A stretch of DNA of 8,484 nucleotides from Erythrobacter sp. 34-65-8. GTDB taxonomy: Bacteria > Pseudomonadota > Alphaproteobacteria > Sphingomonadales > Sphingomonadaceae. The notes under the pieces were generated by a model. It had not been told where the DNA came from and did no database searches. It was given only the letters and a program-made list of their open reading frames with translations. Both the position numbers and the translations under genes were made by a program. Shown here in pieces: positions 1 through 6,733 of this stretch (its first letter is position 1; each line of letters starts with the position of its first letter). The stretch lies in assembly GCA_002278985.1 (NCBI GenBank), contig NCJP01000055.1, positions 1 through 8,484 of the forward strand, read 5' to 3'.

Positions 1-612
1 CAGGCCGCGCTCGACCAGCGCCACCCGCAGGCCGGCGAAGCTGGTTGTTCCGCCAAAGCCGTAGAGCAGGCTGATTCCGTAAAGCAGGATGCCGCTGGCC
101 AGTGCGCCGAGCACGAAATATTTCAGGCCCGCCTCGGCGGAGCGACTGTCATTGCGGAGGTAGGCGGCCAGCACATAAGCGGCGAGGCTGTTGAGCTCCA
201 GCCCGAGGTAGAGCGTCAGCAGGTCGCTGGCCGAGACCATCAGGCTCATGCCCAGTGTCGCCAGAAGCACCAGCACCGGGTATTCCGGTTTCATCGCCTT
301 GAGGCGCCCAAACCAGTGCGGCGCGACGACAAGACAGCCGATGGCGGCGAGGTAGATGAGCGCTTTGGCGAAGCCCGCGAAGGCGTCTGCGCGAATGAGG
401 TCTCCGAATGCGTAGGTCTCGGGGCCGACCTTGCCAAGGTGCAGCACAGGCCAGAGGAGCATCCCCGCGCCGAACAGTGCGGTTACTGCCAGGATCGTGA
501 CAAGGCGGGCAGCCTTGTCGCCGCCCCAGGCCGAAGCGAGCACCAGCAACAGGCTGGAAACCGCCAGCAGCAGTTCAGGCGCGATCAGCGCAAAAGAGGC
601 TGCGGTGTTCAT
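1..612 (-). CDS. nuoN: NADH-quinone oxidoreductase subunit N (3' end outside window)
   Basis: NuoN (ND2 family) is the antiporter-like pump closest to NuoK. Translating from the ATG at 612 gives 204 residues with no stop to the left edge. The family is usually near 480, so more than half of the protein is missing. The N-terminus is [20 protein letters not shown]. Hydrophobic segments alternate with short loops, and the hallmark stretches GLELNSLAAYVLAAYLR (137-153) and LLYGISLLYGFGGTTSF (176-192) are present. E139 (GLEL) and K164 (AGLKYFVLGA) correspond to Glu133 and Lys158 of E. coli NuoN, recalled as functional pump residues. A GAGGGAG site seven bases upstream and the TGATG overlap with nuoM fix the start. 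The visible part is intact. Whether the remainder is intact cannot be judged. Confidence 0.96.
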   Translation of the reverse strand, partial: MNTAASFALIAPELLLAVSSLLLVLASAWGGDKAARLVTILAVTALFGAGMLLWPVLHLGKVGPETYAFGDLIRADAFAGFAKALIYLAAIGCLVVAPHWFGRLKAMKPEYPVLVLLATLGMSLMVSASDLLTLYLGLELNSLAAYVLAAYLRNDSRSAEAGLKYFVLGALASGILLYGISLLYGFGGTTSFAGLRVALVERGL

Positions 613-2168
613 CAGTGCGCTCCCTCTTTTCCGGTCTCGTGCGGCAGGGGCGCAACCGTATTGGCTGCCTCCGAACGGGCCTCCCCGGCCGCAAGCCGGG
701 CATCGCCCTCAGGCGCGGCGCGCGCCACGCGCGCTTCCAGTGCGGCGATGTCCTTGCGCATGGGAGCGAGGAAGCTCTCCGGATAGACGCCCATCCACAG
801 CACGGCAGCGGCGATCGGGGCGAGCATGGCCCATTCGCGGGCGTTGAGATCGGTCATCGCCGCAGCGTCAGCGTTCTTCTGCACGCCGAAAGCAACCCGC
901 CAGTAGAGATAGAGCATGTAAGCTGCGCCCAGAATGATGCCGGTGGTGCAGACCAGCGTGACCCAGCTCGAAACCTGATAGATCCCGGCAAGGCTGAGAA
1001 ATTCTCCGACGAAACCGCTGGTGCCCGGCAGGCCGATGCTGGCCATAGTGAACAAAAGGAAGAACAGCGCGTACTTCGGCATGTTGATGCTGAGGCCCCC
1101 GTAGCGGCTTATCTCGCGCGTGTGCAGGCGGTCGTAGATTATGCCGACGCACAGGAACAGAGCGCCCGAAACGAGGCCGTGGCTGAGCATGACGATCATC
1201 GAGCCTTCGAGCCCCTGCACATTGAAGGCGAACAGGCCGATGGTCACGATTGCCATGTGTGCAACCGATGAATAGGCAATCAGCTTCTTCATGTCCTGCT
1301 GCACCAGTGCGATCAGGCTGGTGACCACGACCGCGATCATGCTGAGTGCGAACACCAGCCAGGCAAACTGCGCGCTCGCTTCGGGGAACATCGGCAGGCT
1401 GAACCGGATGAAGCCGTAGCCACCCATCTTCAGCAGCACACCGGCGAGGATGACCGAGCCGGCAGTCGGCGCCTGCACGTGGGCGTCAGGCAGCCAGGTG
1501 TGGACCGGCCACATCGGCATTTTCACCGCAAAGCTGGCGAAGAATGCGAGCCACAGCCAGGTCTGCACTTCCGGCGCGAAGTCGTACTGCATCAGCGTCG
1601 GGATATCGGTCGTGCCCGCCTCGTTGACCATCCACAGCATCGCCACGAGCATCAACAGCGAACCAAGCAGGGTATAGAGGAAGAACTTGTAGCTGGCGTA
1701 GATGCGGTCTGCCCCGCCCCAGATGCCGATGATCAGGTACATCGGGATCAGGCCGGCTTCGAACATGATGTAGAACAGGAACAGGTCCTGCGCCGAAAAC
1801 ACGCCGATCATCAGCGTTTCCATTACGAGGAACGCCGCCATATACTCGCCGACGCGCTTCTGGACTGCTTCCCAGCTGGCCAGGATGCAGATCGGCATCA
1901 GGAACACGCTGAGCACGATCAGCAGCAGGGCAATCCCGTCAATCCCGAGAGCATAGGTGAACCCGGCGAACAGATCGGCCCGCTCGGTGAACTGCCACTG
2001 CGCCCCGCCAATGTCGTAGTTGACCCACAGCAGGATGCCGAGCACCAGGTTGGCAAGCGTTGCCGCCAGCGCAGTCACGCGCGCTTGCGGAGCGTTCAGG
2101 AACAGGCAGGCAATCGCCGCAACAAGCGGTACCGCCAGCATGACGGACAGGATGGGAAATCCCCCCAT
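612..2168 (-). CDS. nuoM: NADH-quinone oxidoreductase subunit M
   Basis: NuoM (ND4 family) is the middle antiporter-like proton-pumping subunit, between NuoN and NuoL. The product is 518 residues with about 14 hydrophobic segments. Key residues, compared with E. coli from memory, are E137 ([10 protein letters not shown]; Glu144), K216 ([16 protein letters not shown]; Lys234), K247 (LLKMGGYG; Lys265) and E389 (FVGEF, following GLPGTSG; Glu407). All are intact, so an active pump is expected. After the last helix near 447-463 there is a hydrophilic Ala/Glu/Arg-rich tail from about 471 to the end. The ATG is placed by the TAATG junction with nuoL (one shared base). No strong ribosome site is visible, so translation probably relies on termination-reinitiation from nuoL. 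The stop joins nuoN as TGATG. Confidence 0.98.
   Translation of the reverse strand: MGGFPILSVMLAVPLVAAIACLFLNAPQARVTALAATLANLVLGILLWVNYDIGGAQWQFTERADLFAGFTYALGIDGIALLLIVLSVFLMPICILASWEAVQKRVGEYMAAFLVMETLMIGVFSAQDLFLFYIMFEAGLIPMYLIIGIWGGADRIYASYKFFLYTLLGSLLMLVAMLWMVNEAGTTDIPTLMQYDFAPEVQTWLWLAFFASFAVKMPMWPVHTWLPDAHVQAPTAGSVILAGVLLKMGGYGFIRFSLPMFPEASAQFAWLVFALSMIAVVVTSLIALVQQDMKKLIAYSSVAHMAIVTIGLFAFNVQGLEGSMIVMLSHGLVSGALFLCVGIIYDRLHTREISRYGGLSINMPKYALFFLLFTMASIGLPGTSGFVGEFLSLAGIYQVSSWVTLVCTTGIILGAAYMLYLYWRVAFGVQKNADAAAMTDLNAREWAMLAPIAAAVLWMGVYPESFLAPMRKDIAALEARVARAAPEGDARLAAGEARSEAANTVAPLPHETGKEGAH
620..626 (-). promoter_or_regulatory. Ribosome binding site of nuoN
   Basis: GAGGGAG in the 3' end of nuoM is followed by seven bases and the ATG at 612. 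It fixes the nuoN start, which also shares one base with the nuoM stop. Confidence 0.7.
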
Positions 2169-4240
2169 TACATCAGCACCCAGGTAATCGCGGCAATCAG
2201 GCCCAGCAGCATGATCAGCGCATAGCTATAGAGATATCCGGACTGGACCTTCTTCGCGAGGGCCGCACCCTGCACCACCAGCGAAGCCACGCCATCGGGT
2301 CCGAAGCGGTCAATCAAGCCCTTGTCGCCCTTCTGCCAGAAGATCCGGCCGAACCAGAAAGCAGGTTTCACGAACAGCAGGTCGTAAAGTTCATCGAAGT
2401 ACCACTTGTTGAACACGAACCGGTGGACGAAGCTGAACTGCTCCACGAACTTGGCCGGGATGGAGGTATCCTTGATGTACGCCAGCCAAGCTCCGAACAG
2501 GCCAAGCAGCATCACGAACGTGGCCGTCAGCTTGACCCAGTAAGGCACGGCGTGGAGCCGGTGGATCAGGTTCTCGTTGTAGAAGATCGAACCTGCCCAG
2601 AACGCCTCGCTGTCGATGAAGGCGTCCTTGAACACGAACCCGGCGAACACCGCCCCAAGGGTCAGCACGCCGAGCGGCACGAGCATCGACCACGGGCTCT
2701 CGTGCGGATGATATCCGGCCGTGCCGTCGGATTCCTGCGGCGAAGGGACTGAATGGGTCTCGTCCTGTCCCGCATCTTCCTGGCGCGGCGGATTGTGCTC
2801 GTGGGGATCATCATGTCCATGCGCCACGGCGTGCTGGATGTGCTCGCTCAGCGCCCAGCGGGGTTTGCCCCAGAATGTCAGGAACATCAGGCGCCAGCTG
2901 TAGAAACTCGTGAGCAGGGCGGCGACCGCACCGGCCCAGAAGGCAAAGTGCGCCAGCCCGGTTTCGCGGGCGTAGGCCGCCTCGAGAATGGCATCCTTCG
3001 AATAGAAACCCGCAAAGCCGAACACGTAGAGTACGCCAACGCCCGTAATGGCGAGCGTACCCGCAAGCATCGCCCAGAAGGTCAGCGGGATGTGCTTACG
3101 CAGGCCTCCATAATACCGCATGTCCTGCTCATGGTGCATCGCATGGATGACCGAGCCTGCGCCCAGGAACAACAGAGCCTTGAAGAAGGCATGGGTAAAC
3201 AGGTGGAACATGGCCGCGCCATATGCGCCCACACCAGCTGCGAAGAACATGTAGCCGAGCTGCGAGCAGGTCGAATAGGCGATGACCCGCTTGATGTCCC
3301 ACTGTGTGGTGCCGATGGTCGCCGCGAAGAAGCAGGTCGCAGCGCCCACGAACACCACCATGCCCAGCGCGACTGGTGCGGTCTCGAACATCGGCGAGAG
3401 GCGGCACACCATGAACACGCCGGCGGTCACCATGGTCGCAGCATGGATCAGGGCGGAGACCGGGGTCGGGCCCTCCATTGCGTCAGGCAGCCAGGTGTGC
3501 AGGCCGAGCTGCGCAGACTTGCCCATGGCGCCGATGAACAACAGGATGCACAGCACGTCCATCGTCGCGAGGCGATAGCCGAGGAATCCGATCGTGCTGC
3601 CGCTCATCGCCGGGGCCGCTTGGAGGATTTCGGTGATCGAGGTTGTCTGGAACACCAGATAGGTGCCGAAAATCCCGAGCATGAAACCAAGGTCGCCGAC
3701 GCGGTTGACCACGAAGGCCTTCATCGCCGCCTTGTTGGCGCTCGGCTTCCGGAACCAGAACCCGATCAGCAGGTAGCTGGCAAGGCCCACCCCCTCCCAG
3801 CCGAAGAACATCTGGACGAGGTTATCGGCAGTCACCAGCATCAGCATGGCGAAGGTGAACAGGCTGAGATAGGCGAAGAACCGTGGCTGGTCCGGGTCTT
3901 CGTCCATGTAACCCCAGCTGTAGAGGTGGACGAGCGCGGAAACGCTGGTGATGACCACCAGCATGACCGCAGTCAGCGTGTCCACCCGCAGCGCCCAGTC
4001 GAAGGTCAGCGTGCCGGACTCGACCCACTTCAGCACCGGCACCACGGTCGCTTCGAGCGAACCATTGAGGAACCCGAGGAAGATCGGCCAGCTCAATGCG
4101 CATGAGACGAAAAGCGCGCCAGTGGTGATTGACTTGGCGACCGTATTGCCGAGCGCGCGGTTGCCCAGCCCCGCCACAATTGCAGCGAGCAGGGGCAAGA
4201 ATACGATTATCAGGATCGAGGTCGAGGTCACGTCCGTCAC
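2168..4240 (-). CDS. nuoL: NADH-quinone oxidoreductase subunit L (GTG start)
   Basis: NuoL (ND5 family) is the most distal antiporter-like proton pump of the membrane arm. The product is 690 residues, longer than the E. coli protein and normal for alphaproteobacteria. Likely pump residues by family alignment from memory are E149 (GWEGVG), K241 ([20 protein letters not shown]), K354 ([12 protein letters not shown]) and K415-D416 (YSKDAIL). A hydrophilic His/Asp/Glu-rich loop spans about 465-513. The C-terminal region from about 590 to 668 would contain the lateral amphipathic helix, and 670-690 the final transmembrane anchor. The GTG at 4240 overlaps the nuoK stop as GTGA. A second in-frame GTG at 4231 (codon 4) has better ribosome-site spacing and would give 687 residues; the two cannot be separated from sequence alone. 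The TAA stop shares one base with the nuoM ATG. Confidence 0.97.
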   Translation of the reverse strand: MTDVTSTSILIIVFLPLLAAIVAGLGNRALGNTVAKSITTGALFVSCALSWPIFLGFLNGSLEATVVPVLKWVESGTLTFDWALRVDTLTAVMLVVITSVSALVHLYSWGYMDEDPDQPRFFAYLSLFTFAMLMLVTADNLVQMFFGWEGVGLASYLLIGFWFRKPSANKAAMKAFVVNRVGDLGFMLGIFGTYLVFQTTSITEILQAAPAMSGSTIGFLGYRLATMDVLCILLFIGAMGKSAQLGLHTWLPDAMEGPTPVSALIHAATMVTAGVFMVCRLSPMFETAPVALGMVVFVGAATCFFAATIGTTQWDIKRVIAYSTCSQLGYMFFAAGVGAYGAAMFHLFTHAFFKALLFLGAGSVIHAMHHEQDMRYYGGLRKHIPLTFWAMLAGTLAITGVGVLYVFGFAGFYSKDAILEAAYARETGLAHFAFWAGAVAALLTSFYSWRLMFLTFWGKPRWALSEHIQHAVAHGHDDPHEHNPPRQEDAGQDETHSVPSPQESDGTAGYHPHESPWSMLVPLGVLTLGAVFAGFVFKDAFIDSEAFWAGSIFYNENLIHRLHAVPYWVKLTATFVMLLGLFGAWLAYIKDTSIPAKFVEQFSFVHRFVFNKWYFDELYDLLFVKPAFWFGRIFWQKGDKGLIDRFGPDGVASLVVQGAALAKKVQSGYLYSYALIMLLGLIAAITWVLM

Positions 4241-4542
4241 CCTTTCAGCCGGTCGACGTCGTCAACCGCGATGGTGCCGCGATTGCGGAAATAGATCACC
4301 AGGATGGCAAGGCCGATGGCTGCTTCGCCCGCCGCCACCGTCAGCACGAACATCGCGAACACCTGGCCCACCAGATCGCCGAGGAAGGCGCTGAAGGCCA
4401 CCAGGTTGAGGTTCACGCTGAGCAGGATCAGCTCGATCCCCATCAGGATGATGATCACGTTCTTCCGGTTGAGGAAGATGCCGAGCACGCCCAGCACGAA
4501 CAGGATCGCGCTGACGACGAGGTAATGTTCGATTCCGATCAC
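4237..4542 (-). CDS. nuoK: NADH-quinone oxidoreductase subunit K (GTG start)
   Basis: NuoK (ND4L family) is a three-helix membrane subunit that carries two membrane-embedded glutamates linking the E-channel to the proton pumps. Reading from the GTG at 4542 gives 101 residues, beginning [18 protein letters not shown] and ending VDDVDRLKG, the usual alphaproteobacterial length and N-terminus. E37 (ILMGIELIL) and E73 (AAGEAAIGL) correspond to Glu36 and Glu72 of the E. coli protein. Helices lie at about 5-24, 29-50 and 60-85. The frame stays open far upstream, but there it reads through nuoJ and gives a non-hydrophobic Arg-rich sequence. The first in-frame ATG after the GTG is Met34, far too late. 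AGGGGG lies seven bases before the GTG, and GTGA overlaps the nuoJ stop. All of this supports the GTG start. Confidence 0.96.
   Translation of the reverse strand: MIGIEHYLVVSAILFVLGVLGIFLNRKNVIIILMGIELILLSVNLNLVAFSAFLGDLVGQVFAMFVLTVAAGEAAIGLAILVIYFRNRGTIAVDDVDRLKG
4240..4245 (-). promoter_or_regulatory. Probable ribosome binding site of nuoL
   Basis: On the coding strand the junction reads CTGAAAGGGTGACGGACGTG. AAAGGG touches the first GTG (4240), leaving no spacing for it, but stands eight bases before the second in-frame GTG (4231). The site therefore favours the downstream start, while the GTGA overlap with nuoK favours the upstream one. Confidence 0.45.
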
Positions 4543-5159
4543 AGCTCGACCCCCTGCCCCACGGTGGGCTGCTTCATCACCACGGCCTCTTCCGGATTGC
4601 GGGAGACCTGGCGGGAGATGTTCTGGCTTCCCCGCGCGCTCTTGGGCGGACGATGGGTCAGCACGATGGCCCCGATCATCGCCACCAGCAGGATCATGCC
4701 GGCCACTTCGAACAGGATCAGGTAGCGGCCATACATCAGGGCGCCGAGGCTGGCCGTGTTGCTCATCCCCTCCACCGGAGCGGCCAGGCCATCCGGCGTG
4801 CCAAGCGCCAGTGACCCTGCCTGATAGGCACCGATCCCCAGCACTAGCTCCGCCAGCAGCACCAGCGCAATTGCGATGCCGAGCGGGAAATTCTTGATGA
4901 ATCCGGCGCGCAGTTCGGCGAAATCGATGTCGAGCATCATCACCACGAACAGGAACAGCACCGCGACTGCGCCGACGTAGACGATCACCAGCAGCATGGC
5001 GATGAACTCGGCGCCGACGAGCACCATCAGGCCGGCGGCGTTGAAGAACGCGAGGATCAGCCACAGCACCGAGTGGACCGGGTTCCGCGCGGTGATGACG
5101 AACACCGCGCTGGCGATCATCATCACCGCGAAGAGGTAAAAGGCGAATGTCTGGATCAT
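4539..5159 (-). CDS. nuoJ: NADH-quinone oxidoreductase subunit J
   Basis: NuoJ (ND6 family) is a small membrane subunit between NuoH and NuoK. Its third helix is known in the family to change conformation (pi-bulge) during coupling. The product is 206 residues, with five hydrophobic segments at about 4-23, 30-50, 53-75, 92-112 and 148-168. Family hallmarks are [10 protein letters not shown] at 26-35 and the TM3 sequence around E51 to M75, including [16 protein letters not shown] polar C-terminal tail of about 38 residues (169-206) follows the last helix. The ATG at 5159 gives the standard N-terminus. It has only a distant AGGA, 12 bases upstream, so initiation may depend on coupling to nuoI or on the short leader frame described separately. 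The TGA stop overlaps the nuoK GTG by four bases. Confidence 0.97.
   Translation of the reverse strand: MIQTFAFYLFAVMMIASAVFVITARNPVHSVLWLILAFFNAAGLMVLVGAEFIAMLLVIVYVGAVAVLFLFVVMMLDIDFAELRAGFIKNFPLGIAIALVLLAELVLGIGAYQAGSLALGTPDGLAAPVEGMSNTASLGALMYGRYLILFEVAGMILLVAMIGAIVLTHRPPKSARGSQNISRQVSRNPEEAVVMKQPTVGQGVEL
4550..4555 (-). promoter_or_regulatory. Ribosome binding site of nuoK
   Basis: AGGGGG in the last codons of nuoJ is followed by seven bases and then the GTG at 4542. The match to the 16S tail is partial, but the position is right and supports the non-ATG start of nuoK. Confidence 0.6.
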
Positions 5160-5186
5160 GGTGTCATAGCGTCCTGGGCGCGGCCC
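5160..5186 (-). other. nuoI-nuoJ spacer, the only intergenic gap
   Basis: This 27-base spacer follows the nuoI TAG. Reading in the gene direction it holds a small perfect inverted repeat, GGGC-CGC-GCCC (5186 to 5176), then AGGA (5175-5172), then the start of a tiny frame ATG-ACA-CCA-TGA whose last bases overlap the nuoJ ATG. The four-pair stem has no U-run, so it is not a convincing terminator. A promoter is not visible. Any effect on nuoJ translation is an inference. Confidence 0.5.
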
Positions 5187-5675
5187 CTAACGGTAGGGCG
5201 CATCGGCTTCAAGGTTGGCAGCGATGGCACGCTCCCACTTGTCCCCGTTGGCCAGCAGTTTCGCCTTGTCGTAGAGCAGTTCCTCGCGCGTTTCCGTCGC
5301 GTATTCGAAGTTCGGCCCCTCGACGATGGCATCGACCGGACAGGCTTCCTGGCAGAAACCGCAGTAGATGCACTTGGTCATGTCGATGTCATATCGCGTG
5401 GTGCGGCGGCTGCCATCCTCGCGCGGTTCGCTTTCGATGGTGATCGCCTGCGCCGGGCACACCGCCTCGCACAGCTTGCACGCGATGCAGCGCTCTTCTC
5501 CATTGGGATAGCGGCGCAGCGCATGCTCCCCGCGGAAACGGGGCGACAGCGGGTTCTTCTCGAACGGATAGTTGATCGTCACCTTGGGCTTGAAGAAGTA
5601 CTTCAGCGTGAGGACATGCGCCTTCACGATCTCCCACAGGGTGAACGACTTGATGAGCTGGGCGACCGAGGTCAT
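5187..5675 (-). CDS. nuoI: NADH-quinone oxidoreductase subunit I
   Basis: NuoI (TYKY/Nqo9 family) is the ferredoxin-like subunit that carries clusters N6a and N6b and passes electrons from NuoG to cluster N2 on NuoB, next to the quinone site. The product is 162 residues, the usual alphaproteobacterial length. An amphipathic N-terminal part (about 1-30, with [18 protein letters not shown]) is expected to lie on NuoH at the membrane. Two CxxCxxCxxxCP motifs follow: C63, C66, C69, C73 ([12 protein letters not shown]) and C102, C105, C108, C112 ([12 protein letters not shown]). All eight ligands are intact. The frame is open upstream to 5948, but that would read over 270 bases of nuoH. The ATG at 5675 gives the family N-terminus, has GGAG seven bases upstream and overlaps the nuoH stop as ATGA. 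The stop is TAG, followed by the only intergenic gap in the window. Confidence 0.98.
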   Translation of the reverse strand: MTSVAQLIKSFTLWEIVKAHVLTLKYFFKPKVTINYPFEKNPLSPRFRGEHALRRYPNGEERCIACKLCEAVCPAQAITIESEPREDGSRRTTRYDIDMTKCIYCGFCQEACPVDAIVEGPNFEYATETREELLYDKAKLLANGDKWERAIAANLEADAPYR

Positions 5676-6733
5676 GCAGCGGCTCCATAGTGGCCGGTGG
5701 CCATGAGATAGCCAGAGACGAGGACGACGAAGAGCAGGCTCAGCGGCAGGAACACCTTCCACCCGAGCCGCATCAGCTGATCGTAGCGGTAGCGCGGAAC
5801 CGTCGCCATGACCCAGCTGAACAGGAAGAAGAAGAACAGGATCTTGCCGAACAGCCAGGCGATGCCGGGGATGTCGAACCACGGGATCAGATCGATATCG
5901 AGCGGCGGAAGCCACCCGCCGAAGAACAGCAGCGCGTTGAGCGTGCACATCAGCAGGATGTTGGCATATTCGCCCAGCCAGAACAGCGCGAAGGCCATCG
6001 AGCTGTATTCGGTCTGGTAACCGGCTACGAGCTCGCTTTCCGCCTCGGTCAGGTCAAACGGCACGCGCTGCGTTTCCGCCAGGCAGGAGATAAAGAACAT
6101 CACCCACATCGGGAACAGCAGCAGGTTGAAGACGTAGCCGTTGACGATCCCGAACCCGTGGCCGCGCTGCGCCTCGACGATTTCGCTGAGGTTGAACGTG
6201 CCCGCCCACAGGACCACGCAGATCAGGATGAACCCGATCGAGACTTCATAGGAAATCATCTGCGCGGCAGCGCGCATGGCGGAGAAGAAGGGGTACTTTG
6301 AGTTCGATGCCCACCCGCTCATCACCACGCCGTAAACCGACAGCGAGCTGATCGCGAGAATGTAGAGCAGGCCGACGTTGATGTCTGCCAGCACCACCCC
6401 TGCGTCGAACGGGACCACCGCCCAGGCGGCCAGTGCCACGGTGAAAGTGACGATGGGGGCGAGGATGAAGATGCCCTTGTTCGCCGCGCTGGGGATGATG
6501 GTTTCCTGCAGGAACACCTTGATCCCGTCGGCGAACGACTGGAGCAGGCCGAACGGCCCGACAACGTTCGGCCCGCGCCGCAGGTTGATCGCGGCCCAGA
6601 CCTTGCGGTCCATGTAGATGATCATCGCCACCGCAGCCATCAGTGGCAAGGCGATGATCAGGATGCCGGAGACGGTGGCAACGGCCCATGCCCATTCGTA
6701 GGACATGCCGAGAGACTGGAAGAACCGGGTCAT
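5672..6733 (-). CDS. nuoH: NADH-quinone oxidoreductase subunit H
   Basis: NuoH (ND1 family) is the membrane subunit that joins the peripheral and membrane arms. It helps form the ubiquinone chamber and begins the charged 'E-channel' leading to the pumps. The product is 353 residues, normal for the family, with about eight hydrophobic segments. Diagnostic stretches are [19 protein letters not shown] at 42-60 (quinone-site loop), [19 protein letters not shown] at 145-163, and the acidic loop [18 protein letters not shown] at 219-236, followed by [16 protein letters not shown] at 241-256. E163, E220, D227, E230, E232 and E234 are present, matching the acid-rich pathway of the family. The ATG is fixed by a strong GGAGG seven bases upstream and by the ATGA overlap with nuoG. 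The TGA overlaps the nuoI ATG in the same way. Nothing is truncated or unusual. Confidence 0.98.
   Translation of the reverse strand: MTRFFQSLGMSYEWAWAVATVSGILIIALPLMAAVAMIIYMDRKVWAAINLRRGPNVVGPFGLLQSFADGIKVFLQETIIPSAANKGIFILAPIVTFTVALAAWAVVPFDAGVVLADINVGLLYILAISSLSVYGVVMSGWASNSKYPFFSAMRAAAQMISYEVSIGFILICVVLWAGTFNLSEIVEAQRGHGFGIVNGYVFNLLLFPMWVMFFISCLAETQRVPFDLTEAESELVAGYQTEYSSMAFALFWLGEYANILLMCTLNALLFFGGWLPPLDIDLIPWFDIPGIAWLFGKILFFFFLFSWVMATVPRYRYDQLMRLGWKVFLPLSLLFVVLVSGYLMATGHYGAAA
5683..5686 (-). promoter_or_regulatory. Ribosome binding site of nuoI
   Basis: GGAG lies inside the 3' end of nuoH, seven bases before the ATG at 5675. It supports the 162-residue NuoI over the longer open frame that runs back into nuoH. 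Confidence 0.75.

Noticed and set aside
1479..2225. 248-codon plus-strand open frame antisense to nuoM
   Set aside because: Same shadow composition, very rich in Gln, His, Glu and Arg, and it lies entirely opposite conserved nuoM and the end of nuoL.
2753..4105. 450-codon open frame on the plus strand, antisense to nuoL
   Set aside because: Its product is full of His, Glu, Gln, Arg and Asp with no recognisable domain, as expected from the complement of a GC-rich hydrophobic membrane-protein gene. nuoL is unambiguous on the other strand.
4543..5064. N-terminal extension upstream of NuoK
   Set aside because: It is the out-of-frame reading of nuoJ. The Arg/Gly-rich product is unlike any membrane subunit, while the GTG at 4542 gives the exact family length.
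5176..5186. Transcription terminator between nuoI and nuoJ
   Set aside because: The stem is only four pairs with no following T-run, and the operon continues without a promoter.
5676..5948. N-terminal extension of NuoI (91 extra residues)
   Set aside because: It would read nuoH in another frame, has an Arg-rich non-family sequence, and the ATG at 5675 has a ribosome site and family N-terminus.
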